A stretch of DNA of 35,391 nt from Polyangiaceae bacterium (GTDB lineage Bacteria > Myxococcota_A > Polyangia > Polyangiales > Polyangiaceae): assembly GCA_025453595.1 (NCBI GenBank), contig JALOQB010000019.1, forward strand, positions 1-35,391. The letters run 5' to 3'. Both the position numbers and the translations under genes were made by a program. The notes beneath the pieces are model-generated. The model did not search any database and had not been told where the DNA came from. It saw only the letters and a list, made by a program, of their open reading frames with translations. Positions 22,044 through 30,576 of the stretch are shown piece after piece. How positions within the stretch are numbered: the stretch's first letter is position 1; each line of letters opens with the position of its first letter.

Positions 22044-24860
22044 ATGCCCCGCAAGAAGGCCCCTTCCCCGCCCCAGGCCCCCGATCCGACCTCGCCGGCA
22101 GACCCTGGCGCGATCGACCCCCAGGCTGCCACCCCGGAGCCGCCCCCCGCGCCGCCCGCGAGCCCGGTGGATGACACCATCGCCCCCACGGAAACAGCGG
22201 CCACTGCCGCGGCGGTAGACCCTTCCGAAGAGCCTACTGTCCCGGAGAAAACGGCCAGGAAGCCCAGGGCGCGGAAGAAAAAGGAAGCCCCTGCGGAGGC
22301 GTCTCCCACCGCGGAAGGGCCCACCCCCGAGGGCGGGCCCAGCGAGGCCGCGGCGCCCGCAGAGGTCGCCGCCGAGGCCCCCGCTGGAGACGCGGAGGCG
22401 CCCAGGAAGAAGGCGCCTCGCAAGGCAAAGAAAGGGCCTGTTGACCCGGAGAGCCTCGACATCCCTGGCCTCGTCGAGCACATCTTGCTGGACGAGCGGG
22501 TCGTTTATTTTGGGGTCAAACATTTCAGCCCGGCCTGCGCGTTCCATGTGAGAGAGCTGATCCGGAGGGAGCGCCCGGTGGCGGTGCTGATCGAGGGCCC
22601 GGAGGACGCGATGGGCCTGATCCAGTACATGGTGCACGAGGACACGCGGCCCCCGTTCACGATCTTCTCGTCGTACGTGGACAAGGACAACCAGTTCGGG
22701 CTCAACGGCAAGCTGAGCCCGGACGAGAACATCCCGGCGCGGTACCGGTCCTGGTGGCCGTTCACCGAGTACGCGCCGGAGTACGCGGCGATGAAGGCGG
22801 CGCAGGAGGTGGGGGCGCTCACGCGGTTCATCGACGCGCCCCTGCTGGCGACCATCCCGTACCATCACGTCCCGCGGCGGGAGCACACCCGCATGGTGGA
22901 CGACCGCCACCTGGCGGAGAACCGTTACTTCGAGGCGCTCCAGCGCAGGCAGCGGCGGCGGTCCTTCGAGGAATTCTGGGAGGCCAATTTCGAGGTCCTC
23001 GGCCAGCACCTCGACACCGAGGGGTTCCAGCGGCTGGTGCTCACCTTCGCCGCCTGCGCGCGGCGTTCCGGCGGCGGAGAGGCGAGCCTGGAGGCCGACG
23101 GGACGCTGCTGCGAGAGGCCCTGATGAGGCACCATATCGACGCCGTCCTGAAGGAGAAGCCCGAGGGGAAGATCGTCGTGGTGACCGGCGCCTTTCACTC
23201 GGTCGCCCTGCCCTTCACCAGGGGGCAAAGGCCCAAGCTGAAGGCGGACAAGAACCTCGAGACCTTGCTCACCGGACACTCGTTCCAGGCGCTGGCGGGG
23301 CTCTACCATCTCAACCGGCTGCCGGCCTACGGCCAGACGGTCTGGGAGGCCATCCAGGCGGGCTCACCGGAGCCCTTCAACGCGGCCGCCATCCAGCTGC
23401 TGATCGAGGTGATGCGCAAGGCACGCGACTACAAGGAGGGGGTCAGCACCGCCGACAGCGTGGGGGCCTACCAGGTCGCCCGGAACCTCGCGGTGCTGCG
23501 GCGCAACGCGCAGATCACCCTGGATGATCTCCAGGATGCGATCCAGATGACCTACATCAAGGGGGATCACCGGATGCGGGGCGCCGAGGTGCAGCGGGCG
23601 ACCAGCGACATCCTGGTGGGCAACCGGCTGGGTCGGGTGACGCCGCAGGCCGGCCAGGCGCCGCTGATCCGTGACTATTATGCGCTCTGCAAGCAGCACA
23701 AGCTGGACATCACCGGCGTGAAGAAGGACGTCCGCTGCGACATCGGGAAGCAGGAGGAGCACCGCTTCAAGTCGGCCTTCCTGCACCAGTGCAGCTTCCT
23801 CGAGATCCCGATGTTCTCTTCCCTCGACGGCGGGGGCTGGAACGCGCCGGCGCGCCACTACAAGGGGCCAAACATCGCCACCGGCGAGGGCATGGATCTG
23901 ATCACCGAGACCTGGGGGGTCCAGTGGGGGGTCAAGGTAGATGATCGGCTCCTGGAGCTATCGGACCGCGGCGCCTCGGTGGCCCACGCGGCGGGAGGCC
24001 TGCTGCGGGAGCGGGCGCTGCGGGTCAAGGGGCAGGCCAAGGAGTCCACGGCCCTGCTGCTCCAGAGCGCGCAGATGATGCTCCTCGATGTCTTCCAGGA
24101 TCTTCTCGGCAGCGTCGAGGATGCGATCGTCGAGGATTCGCTGTTCGGCAGCCTGGTCAAGGCGCTCAACAACTTCGTCGTCCTGCTCAGCTACCGGGAC
24201 AGCATCGCCCCGCAGCTCCAGGACCGGGTGCTGCGGAGCGTGGTCGCGCTGTTCAACAAATCGTGCCTGCTGCTGCCGGGGATCCGGAACACCAAGCCCG
24301 AGCACCTGAAGGAGACCATGGAAGATCTCCAGACGCTGGTGCGCATCACCCTGACCTTCGAGGCGCAGCGGCTGGATCGGCAGCTTCTGGCGGAGAAGCT
24401 GGCGGAGACCGTCGCGGATCAGGAGGGCTCACCGGCGATCCGGGGCATGGGGTACGGCGTGCTCTTCTCCTTCGGCGCCACGAGCGAGCGCGCGGTCTCT
24501 CGCGAGCTGAACGGCTACCTGATGGGGACGGCGGAGCGTGTGTTGCAGGCCGGTGCCTTCCTGGACGGGCTCTTCTTGAGCTCCAAGAGCATCGTGATGA
24601 GCAGCCCGCGGCTTCTCCAGGCGATCAGCGAGATCATCCGCAACCTGGACTGGGCGACCTTCAAGATCCTGCTGCCGGATCTGCGCCGCGCGTTCACCCA
24701 GTTCATCCCGACCGAGATCGACCGGATCTCCGCCAAGGTGAGCGAGGACATGGGGCTGAGCCAGGCCCCCTCGCGCGATGAGCCGATCCCCGACGCCCTC
24801 GCGCGGCTCGGGGGGGAGGCCGACGACAAGGTGACGAAGGTGCTGGCCGAGTGGTGCTGA
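22044..24860 (+). CDS. DUF5682 family protein with TIKI/EreA/ChaN-like N-terminal domain
   Basis: 938 residues. The first 135 or so are a Pro/Ala/Glu/Lys-rich, probably disordered tail. The DUF5682 region follows: GVKHFSPACAFHVREL (His160), VAVLIEGPEDA (Glu184), a RYRSWWPFTEYAPEYAAM block, FIDAPL, and VVVTGAFHSVALP (His385). The spaced EG and GAxH motifs recall the TIKI/TraB/EreA/ChaN superfamily of hydrolase-like domains, so catalysis is possible but not proven. The remaining 500 residues are helical (AIQLLIEVMRKARDY, LRRNAQITLDDLQDAIQM, and repeats rich in Leu) with no family I can name. In many bacteria DUF5682 proteins sit between MoxR and VWA genes, as here. Likely a large scaffold or effector remodelled by the ATPase. 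Cytoplasmic; no signal or membrane span. Confidence 0.8.
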   Translation: MPRKKAPSPPQAPDPTSPADPGAIDPQAATPEPPPAPPASPVDDTIAPTETAATAAAVDPSEEPTVPEKTARKPRARKKKEAPAEASPTAEGPTPEGGPSEAAAPAEVAAEAPAGDAEAPRKKAPRKAKKGPVDPESLDIPGLVEHILLDERVVYFGVKHFSPACAFHVRELIRRERPVAVLIEGPEDAMGLIQYMVHEDTRPPFTIFSSYVDKDNQFGLNGKLSPDENIPARYRSWWPFTEYAPEYAAMKAAQEVGALTRFIDAPLLATIPYHHVPRREHTRMVDDRHLAENRYFEALQRRQRRRSFEEFWEANFEVLGQHLDTEGFQRLVLTFAACARRSGGGEASLEADGTLLREALMRHHIDAVLKEKPEGKIVVVTGAFHSVALPFTRGQRPKLKADKNLETLLTGHSFQALAGLYHLNRLPAYGQTVWEAIQAGSPEPFNAAAIQLLIEVMRKARDYKEGVSTADSVGAYQVARNLAVLRRNAQITLDDLQDAIQMTYIKGDHRMRGAEVQRATSDILVGNRLGRVTPQAGQAPLIRDYYALCKQHKLDITGVKKDVRCDIGKQEEHRFKSAFLHQCSFLEIPMFSSLDGGGWNAPARHYKGPNIATGEGMDLITETWGVQWGVKVDDRLLELSDRGASVAHAAGGLLRERALRVKGQAKESTALLLQSAQMMLLDVFQDLLGSVEDAIVEDSLFGSLVKALNNFVVLLSYRDSIAPQLQDRVLRSVVALFNKSCLLLPGIRNTKPEHLKETMEDLQTLVRITLTFEAQRLDRQLLAEKLAETVADQEGSPAIRGMGYGVLFSFGATSERAVSRELNGYLMGTAERVLQAGAFLDGLFLSSKSIVMSSPRLLQAISEIIRNLDWATFKILLPDLRRAFTQFIPTEIDRISAKVSEDMGLSQAPSRDEPIPDALARLGGEADDKVTKVLAEWC

Positions 24861-24879
24861 GGCCACGGCGAGGGCAATC

Positions 24880-26094
24880 ATGAGCGAACAACCAGAGACC
24901 GAGAGCGACGAGCAACCGCTGGACCAGGATCAGGTCGAGCAAGCGATGCGGTGGCGCCTGATCCTGGGGCGATTCTCCGACGATCAGCTGGGGTTTGATC
25001 AGCTACGGGGGCGGGCGGCGTCCGGGGCCCTGGGCGGGGCGCAGGGCCTCGGGGGTCTCTTCGCGGAGGCTCGCCAGATGGATATCCCCCTCGAGTTTGT
25101 GTACGACCGGGAGTACGCCAACCGGGCCCACCGCCAGAGCGGAGGAGGCGACTCCAAGGGGCTCTCGGTGCCTGCCTGGTTGAACCGGGTCCGTGACCTC
25201 TTCCCCCAGGAAGCGGTGCACGTCATGGAGAACGACGCGCTCAGCCGCTACGGTCTCACCGAGCTGGTCACTGACCCGGAGATCCTGCGGCGCGCCCAGC
25301 CTTCGGAGGAGCTGCTCAAGGCCATCCTGCAGTTCAAGCACATGATGCGGGGGCCGGTGCTGGAGGCAGCCCGGGACGTGGTCAAGGCCGTGGTCGCCCA
25401 GCTCGCCGACAAGATCAAGAGCGAGTGTTACTCGGCGCTCCACGGGGTATTTGACCCGGAGCAGCGGCCCCCCAAGCCGACCTTCCGCAACACCGACTGG
25501 AAGCGCACCATCCAGCGCAACCTGAAGAATTACGATCGAGACTCGGACCGGCTGATCATCGACCGGGTTTTCTACAAGCACCGCCAGAAGCACAAGAGCC
25601 CCTGGCACATCATCGTGGCCGTCGATCAGTCCGGCAGCATGACCGACAGCCTGATTCATAGCTCGGTCATGGCGGCGATCTTCGCCAGCCTCCCGTCCGT
25701 CGAGGTGAGCCTGGTGCTCTGGGATACGCGCTACGTCGATGTGTCCCAGCACGCCACCGATCCGCTGGAGGTGCTGATGACCTGCCAGCTCGGCGGCGGC
25801 ACCGACATGTGGCCCGCGATGCAGTACTGCGCTGGCCTGGTGCGAGATCCGCAGCGCACCATCTTCGTGCTGCTCAGCGACTGGTACATCTTCGGCAACC
25901 AGGACAGGTGCCTGGCCCTCGCCCAGAAGCTTCGAGAAGACGGTGTGATGGGGGTCGGCCTCTCGGCCCTCGATAGCGAGTGCAAGCCGGTCTACGACGA
26001 GTCCTTCGCCAAGCGGCTGGCGGGGTGTGGCTGGTTCGTCGCGGCCTTGACCCCCAAGAAGCTCGCCGAGCACATCGGCAAGATCGTCGCCTGA
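24880..26094 (+). CDS. VWA domain protein, partner of MoxR ATPase
   Basis: 404 residues. The N-terminal half is helical (EQAMRWRLILGRFSDDQLG, FKHMMRGPVLEAARDVVKAVVAQLADKI). The von Willebrand factor A domain spans about 240-404, with a complete metal-ion-dependent adhesion site: DQSGS (Asp249, Ser251, Ser253), Thr308 in GGGTDMW, and Asp334 in LLSDWY. VWA proteins of this type bind a MoxR ring and carry the specificity for the target. The gene follows DUF5682 by 19 nt. No signal peptide, so cytoplasmic. The intact metal site argues for a functional pair with the MoxR protein. Confidence 0.88.
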   Translation: MSEQPETESDEQPLDQDQVEQAMRWRLILGRFSDDQLGFDQLRGRAASGALGGAQGLGGLFAEARQMDIPLEFVYDREYANRAHRQSGGGDSKGLSVPAWLNRVRDLFPQEAVHVMENDALSRYGLTELVTDPEILRRAQPSEELLKAILQFKHMMRGPVLEAARDVVKAVVAQLADKIKSECYSALHGVFDPEQRPPKPTFRNTDWKRTIQRNLKNYDRDSDRLIIDRVFYKHRQKHKSPWHIIVAVDQSGSMTDSLIHSSVMAAIFASLPSVEVSLVLWDTRYVDVSQHATDPLEVLMTCQLGGGTDMWPAMQYCAGLVRDPQRTIFVLLSDWYIFGNQDRCLALAQKLREDGVMGVGLSALDSECKPVYDESFAKRLAGCGWFVAALTPKKLAEHIGKIVA

Positions 26095-26106
26095 AGAGAA
26101 CGAACG

Positions 26107-27351
26107 ATGGCCGCCAAGCGCTCCACCAAACCCACCGAACCTGCCGCCGAAGCCCCGCCCGCCGACGGCAATGCCCCCGCCGAGGGGGCCGAGCTGAACA
26201 AGGCCGAACGCGCCAAGCTCGAGCGCATGGGCGAGGCCTTCGAGAAGATCGATCGCCTGCTCTTTCGCCTGGCGCAGCAGGGCCTCCAGCGCATGAGCCG
26301 CTCCAGCAGCGACGAGCTCAAGGCCCTGGAACAGCTGGCCCACAACGCCGCGCTGATCACCGTCGAGCGCCAGATCGAGACGCTGGCGACCCACGTGCAA
26401 CGCTACCTCGACAAGGATCCGCTGTTCCGCATCGAGGACTACATGGCCACCATCAACAAGGTGTGGCTGCTGACCTCCATGGCCCGCAAGCGCCACGCCG
26501 CCGGGCAGACGCCGGATCAGATGATCGACGTCATCGGCGAGGCACGCCGCAGCTACGTCGACCTGGAGGCGCCCCTGGTGGTCCAGCCCCTGGGCGCCAG
26601 CGGCTGGGTCTCCGACACCGATTTCGTCGGCATCACGGTCTACTTCTTCGTCAAGGACCGCCCTGGCGTCATCTACCAGGCCTCCAACTGCAAGCCCTGC
26701 GCTTACTTCGGCCGGGACCCCCAGCGCCTGCTGCATGAGCACATCAGCGAGTACGTCCCTTACTCGATCTTTGACATGGCCCACGGCGCCTACGAATTTC
26801 GCCACGCCAAGGTCTCCTCTGACGGGCGCATGAGCCTCCACAAGGGGATGTTTGTGGTCAAAGCACCTTACCAGGGGGCCCGGGCTTACCAGAGCATCGC
26901 GGTGCGCAACTGGGTCGAGCTGGTCGATCGCCTGCGCAGCAGCGAGCTGCATCCGGTCGGCGGCGCCGAGGCGGCCCTGGTCTACGTCGAGCCCTCGCTC
27001 TACGGCGATCTCAAGATCGACGACAAGAACGCCAGGGCCACCGTCGAGCTGATGGACGACAAGGCCTCGGTGATGCACGTCGAGGTGCCCCTGCGCGCCG
27101 AGAACAACCTGCTCATCAACAACCTCGAACACCTGCTGGGCAAGCCCAGGGCCGGGGCCAAGAAGAAGGGGCCGCCGCTGGGGGCACCCAGCGCCCTCTT
27201 CGGCCGCGCCACGGTCAGCGAGGGGCGGCTCAAGCTCTTCCCCATGACCGCTCTCTACGACGGCGCGCTGGTCTACCGCCACGATCGCCGCGTCAACGAG
27301 CTGCATCTCACCCTCGAAGATGCCTCCAGCTACTCCCTCAGCGAGGGTTGA
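26107..27351 (+). CDS. Uncharacterised protein of the MoxR-DUF5682-VWA operon (414 aa)
   Basis: I do not recognise a family. 414 residues: a Lys/Pro/Ala-rich tail (1-33), then a helical region (about 34-150; KAERAKLERMGEAFEKIDRL, ELKALEQLAHNAALITVERQ), then a mixed alpha/beta part with YFFVKDRPGVIYQASNCKPCAYFGRDPQRLLHEH, VVKAPYQGARAYQSIAVRNW and RAENNLLINNLEHLLGKP, and a Lys/Gly-rich loop near 350. Only two cysteines (CKPC), which could be half of a metal site or a redox pair. No signal peptide or membrane span. It starts 13 nt after the VWA gene and stops 2 nt before the next gene's ATG, so it is surely cotranscribed. It may bind substrate or the 698-residue protein encoded next. Confidence 0.75.
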   Translation: MAAKRSTKPTEPAAEAPPADGNAPAEGAELNKAERAKLERMGEAFEKIDRLLFRLAQQGLQRMSRSSSDELKALEQLAHNAALITVERQIETLATHVQRYLDKDPLFRIEDYMATINKVWLLTSMARKRHAAGQTPDQMIDVIGEARRSYVDLEAPLVVQPLGASGWVSDTDFVGITVYFFVKDRPGVIYQASNCKPCAYFGRDPQRLLHEHISEYVPYSIFDMAHGAYEFRHAKVSSDGRMSLHKGMFVVKAPYQGARAYQSIAVRNWVELVDRLRSSELHPVGGAEAALVYVEPSLYGDLKIDDKNARATVELMDDKASVMHVEVPLRAENNLLINNLEHLLGKPRAGAKKKGPPLGAPSALFGRATVSEGRLKLFPMTALYDGALVYRHDRRVNELHLTLEDASSYSLSEG

Positions 27352-27352
27352 T

Positions 27353-29449
27353 ATGGCCGAACCTCTCCTTGCGTCCCTTGAAGCCAGCCTCCAGGCCCAC
27401 ACCGCCGAGGCCGACTCCCTCCGCGAGCTGGCCCGCACCCAGCCCCCCTCCGAGACCGACATGGCCCAGGCCCTCGCCTCCATGCGCCTCGTCGATCTCT
27501 TCCTCTCTGACCTCAACGAGGCCCTGCGCCAGCTCTTCGTCGCTGGCCTCTCCTTCCCCGACCCCGAGCTCCCCTCCGCTCTCCACGAGCTCCAGCAGCG
27601 CGCCCGCGCCCTCCGCCTGCCCACCGCCTTCGAGCGCCTCGGCAAGCTCCACGCATGGCTCCGCGCCACCCTCGCCGAGCCCGACCTCGACGCCCGCGCT
27701 CCCCTCGCTTCCAGCGCCTGGAACGAGGCCCAGCGCCTCCTCGCCTGGGCACGACTCTACCGCTCTGAACACGACCTCCGCGTCGTCCAGGCTCGCATGG
27801 CCGCCGAGGCCCAGGGCCTCAAGATCGAGGCCGAACCCACCTTCAAGACCCGCTCCCTCTCCCTCTGGCCCGCAGGCATCGAGCTCGCCCCCAGCGGCAA
27901 GCTCCTGGTATATGGAATTTCCACAGATACGGGCGCCCCGGTGGTGCTGATCGATCACCTGGCCGAATACACCCGCGAGGCTCCCTTCGCGGGCCGCGCC
28001 ATCAGCCGGATGTTCCAGGAGGCCATCGAGCTCCCCCGCCTGCTCACCTCGATCGTCCGCCTCGAGGAGCACCCGTACACCGAGAAAGACGGCGTGATCT
28101 CGTTCCGCCCGGCCTTCCGGACCACCCCCAGGATGCTCCCTCCGGGCGATCGCTTCCAGCCCCCCCGCCTGCCCGTGCTGAACGTCGCTCTGGACGCCCA
28201 GATCCCCACGGGCCCCTTCGAGATCGAGGTCGCCCTCTCCTGGTCTGGAGGGCGCATCCACCTGGGCTCGCTCCGCGGCGAGATCCCGATCCGGATGACG
28301 CCCTTGCTCCGCTTCAACCTCGCCAAGCTGCTGCTCCGCGAGGGGCTCCGCCGCGATGAGTTCCGGGCCTGTCTCCTGGCCAAGGACGAAGAATTCGAGC
28401 TGCTTCACCTGATCACCCCTCTCGACGGACGGGCGTACCCGACCGTCGATCCAACCGCCTTTGGCGTGGCCCGGGAGGTGCTGCAGGCACGGGCGCGGCG
28501 GGTCCAGATCCCCGGAGAGCGCGCCGTCGAGCTCTTTCTTCAGGTGGCTGCTCACGCCCTGGGCCACGGCGATGCTGCCCAGGTTGCCCAGCTGCGAGGC
28601 CACATCCTGGAGGCGACCCCCACGGGGATCGAAGAGCGCTACCGCCTTGCCCTCGCCCGTCATCTGCTGGGCCTGCACCCGGACCCCAACAAGGAGCGCC
28701 CCTTCCTCCAGGACGCCCTCGCGCTCCTCCTTCGCCCCCAGGGCTCTCCGGTCGATCTCTCCCGCCTCAGCCGTGTCCTCGGCCTGTCGCTGGCCCACAC
28801 CTCCGCCAGCGACCTGCGCCACATCGACGGGGCCTTCGCGTACCGTGTCCTCTGGCTCCTGCTCCAGTGCAACCTGGTCGATGAATTTCGACCGCTCCTC
28901 GAGCAGCTGTTCCAGGGCTCCTACCAGGGAGAACTCAAGGACCCGACGGTCGGCGATGTCTGCGCCCGGGCCCTCCTCCTCGCTCTCCTGGCCCAGCCCG
29001 CCGTGGGTCTCACCAACCCGACGGAAGACAGCGACGAGGACGAGGACGACGATGAGGAGGACGAGGACGACGATGGGGACGACGGCGAGGAGAGCGCCCT
29101 GGATCGAGGGCTCGCTGGCTGGGTCAAGGCCCGGGAATTTCTCCAGGCACATCTGGCCGACCTGGCCCCTCGCAAATCCACCACGAAGAGCAAGCCGCTG
29201 CCCGAGCTGATCGAGCTTCTCCAGCTCGGCGACACCCTCGCGTTTCTCGCCGGAGAGAACCGGCTCGGACCGACGGTGGCAGCGCTGCAGATCTCCCCGG
29301 AGAAGCTGCGCCATGCCTGCGTCGAGGCGTTGCTTGCCTGGTGCTCATCCACCGAGAGCGAGCGCCCCCGGTGGCAGGACGCCACCGGCGCAGCGGACGC
29401 CATGCTGGTGATCGCCGCCTCGGGGCTGTCGCCTTTCTTCCTCTCATGA
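27353..29449 (+). CDS. Uncharacterised large protein with an acidic run (698 aa)
   Basis: Start at the ATG 27353-27355, 2 nt after the previous stop; the frame is open further upstream inside that gene. No family is recognised. Residues 1-200 are helical and Leu/Ala/Arg-rich. The middle (about 200-330) is beta-rich, with LVYGISTDTGAPVVLIDHLAEY, DGVISFRPAFRTTPRMLPPG and a SWSGGRIHLGSLRGEI segment. A helical repeat-like part follows (about 380-550). An almost purely Asp/Glu run occupies about 557-583, then a helical C-terminus rich in Leu. The acidic run could mimic nucleic acid, or bind basic ribosomal proteins or metal. Position in the operon, between the 414-residue protein and the eRF1-like protein, is the only functional clue. 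Confidence 0.75.
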   Translation: MAEPLLASLEASLQAHTAEADSLRELARTQPPSETDMAQALASMRLVDLFLSDLNEALRQLFVAGLSFPDPELPSALHELQQRARALRLPTAFERLGKLHAWLRATLAEPDLDARAPLASSAWNEAQRLLAWARLYRSEHDLRVVQARMAAEAQGLKIEAEPTFKTRSLSLWPAGIELAPSGKLLVYGISTDTGAPVVLIDHLAEYTREAPFAGRAISRMFQEAIELPRLLTSIVRLEEHPYTEKDGVISFRPAFRTTPRMLPPGDRFQPPRLPVLNVALDAQIPTGPFEIEVALSWSGGRIHLGSLRGEIPIRMTPLLRFNLAKLLLREGLRRDEFRACLLAKDEEFELLHLITPLDGRAYPTVDPTAFGVAREVLQARARRVQIPGERAVELFLQVAAHALGHGDAAQVAQLRGHILEATPTGIEERYRLALARHLLGLHPDPNKERPFLQDALALLLRPQGSPVDLSRLSRVLGLSLAHTSASDLRHIDGAFAYRVLWLLLQCNLVDEFRPLLEQLFQGSYQGELKDPTVGDVCARALLLALLAQPAVGLTNPTEDSDEDEDDDEEDEDDDGDDGEESALDRGLAGWVKAREFLQAHLADLAPRKSTTKSKPLPELIELLQLGDTLAFLAGENRLGPTVAALQISPEKLRHACVEALLAWCSSTESERPRWQDATGAADAMLVIAASGLSPFFLS

Positions 29450-29459
29450 GAGACGAGCC

Positions 29460-30542
29460 ATGACCTTCTACGACCGACTGCGAAAGCTGCTGGAATGGCG
29501 GGGCGCGCCCGAGCACCAGGTGCTGAGCCTCTACCTGGACATCTCTGGCAGCGGCGCGGCCCAGGCCCTCGCCGCCGCCGAATCCCTGTGGGAAGACGCC
29601 AGGGCCACCCTTGAAGATACCGGTGCCGAGGGGCTCATCGAGCAGATCCTCCACGATCTTCCCGGGGAGATCGCCGCGGCCCAGGCGGAAGGGTACGACG
29701 GCCTGGCGCTCTTCGCCTGCCGCAAGCCATCCTTGCACGAGACCTTTCGCCTGCGTTTTGCCCTTGAGAATCAGCTTGAAGTGGGGCACGAGCCGCAGAC
29801 CTGGCAGCTCGCTTATTACGAGGAGGAATACGAGCAAGCGGTCGCGCTGAGCCTGGGCGAGCACCCCGAGGTGATCGAGCTCCACGTGGGTGATGTGGCT
29901 GCCCATCACCCTGTTCACCCCACCCACGGCCGCACCCCGGAGCAGGAAGCAAGCGCGGTCCTGCACCGCATCCTCCATGATAGCCCCCGCGCCCACCTGA
30001 TCTTGCTCGGGGACCCGGATCGCCGCGCCTCCCTGCTGCGGCGTCTCGACCCCGCCCTCCAGTCCCGGCTGATCGGCGCCGTGGATACGGCCCTCGTGTC
30101 CTCCGATCCAGCCTTTCTCCGCACCATCCACCGGGTGCAGCAGGCCTACGAGCGCCGCTCCGAGGACGAAGGCGTCCGGGCGCTCCTCGATGCTCGCTCC
30201 AACCCCATCAGCGCCGGCGCCGTCGCCGCAGGCCCTCTCGCCGTCATCGAGGCCATCAACCGTGCGACCATCCAGAAGCTCTATATCCTCCAGGGCTTCG
30301 AGGGGCGCGGGTGGATCTGCGATGCCTGCGATCGCCTCGGTCTGCCCCCAACGCCACCGGTCTGCACCGCCTGCGGCGCCTCGGTTGCCCGTGCTGAACT
30401 GAAACACCATCTCATCCAGCAAGCTCGCGCCTGCGGTGCCGAGATCGAGACCATCCCCGAGAACCCAGCCCTCCTCGAACTGGGCGGCGTCGCAGCCTCC
30501 TGCCTGGCCCCGTCCGGTATCGCCTCGATCCCCCGGGGGTGA
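29460..30542 (+). CDS. eRF1/Vms1-like protein (bacterial archaeo-eukaryotic release factor family) with zinc ribbon
   Basis: 360 residues. The N-terminus HQVLSLYLDI is the opening seen in bacterial release-factor-like (baeRF) proteins. The middle region (about 145-235) keeps the aeRF1 order: a polar loop, HLILLGDPDRRASLLRRL, then LIGAVDTAL. The catalytic GGQ is missing; the loop reads HGRTPEQEAS. The last 130 residues look like the L7Ae/pelota-type C-terminal domain of archaeal aRF1: GPLAVIEAINRATIQKLYIL, a zinc ribbon CxxC (287, 290) / CxxC (302, 305), then HLIQQARACGAEIETIPENPALLELGGVAA. Such proteins bind ribosomes. Without GGQ, peptide release as in eRF1 is not expected; tRNA cleavage or ribosome binding are options. 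It closes the MoxR-DUF5682-VWA operon, 10 nt after the previous gene. Confidence 0.8.
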   Translation: MTFYDRLRKLLEWRGAPEHQVLSLYLDISGSGAAQALAAAESLWEDARATLEDTGAEGLIEQILHDLPGEIAAAQAEGYDGLALFACRKPSLHETFRLRFALENQLEVGHEPQTWQLAYYEEEYEQAVALSLGEHPEVIELHVGDVAAHHPVHPTHGRTPEQEASAVLHRILHDSPRAHLILLGDPDRRASLLRRLDPALQSRLIGAVDTALVSSDPAFLRTIHRVQQAYERRSEDEGVRALLDARSNPISAGAVAAGPLAVIEAINRATIQKLYILQGFEGRGWICDACDRLGLPPTPPVCTACGASVARAELKHHLIQQARACGAEIETIPENPALLELGGVAASCLAPSGIASIPRG

Positions 30543-30576
30543 ACACAGGTCGTTTTGCACCCATTGTGCCTGGAGA

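Noticed and set aside
25003-27669. Minus-strand open frame of 888 codons
   Set aside because: It lies opposite the VWA gene and the 414-residue gene, which have clear motifs and ribosome-binding starts. Its His/Gly/Val/Leu-rich composition is typical of an antisense frame in GC-rich coding DNA.
27338-29314. Minus-strand open frame of 658 codons
   Set aside because: It is antisense to the 698-residue gene. The acidic run is coded on the plus strand, and the minus frame has no recognisable domain.
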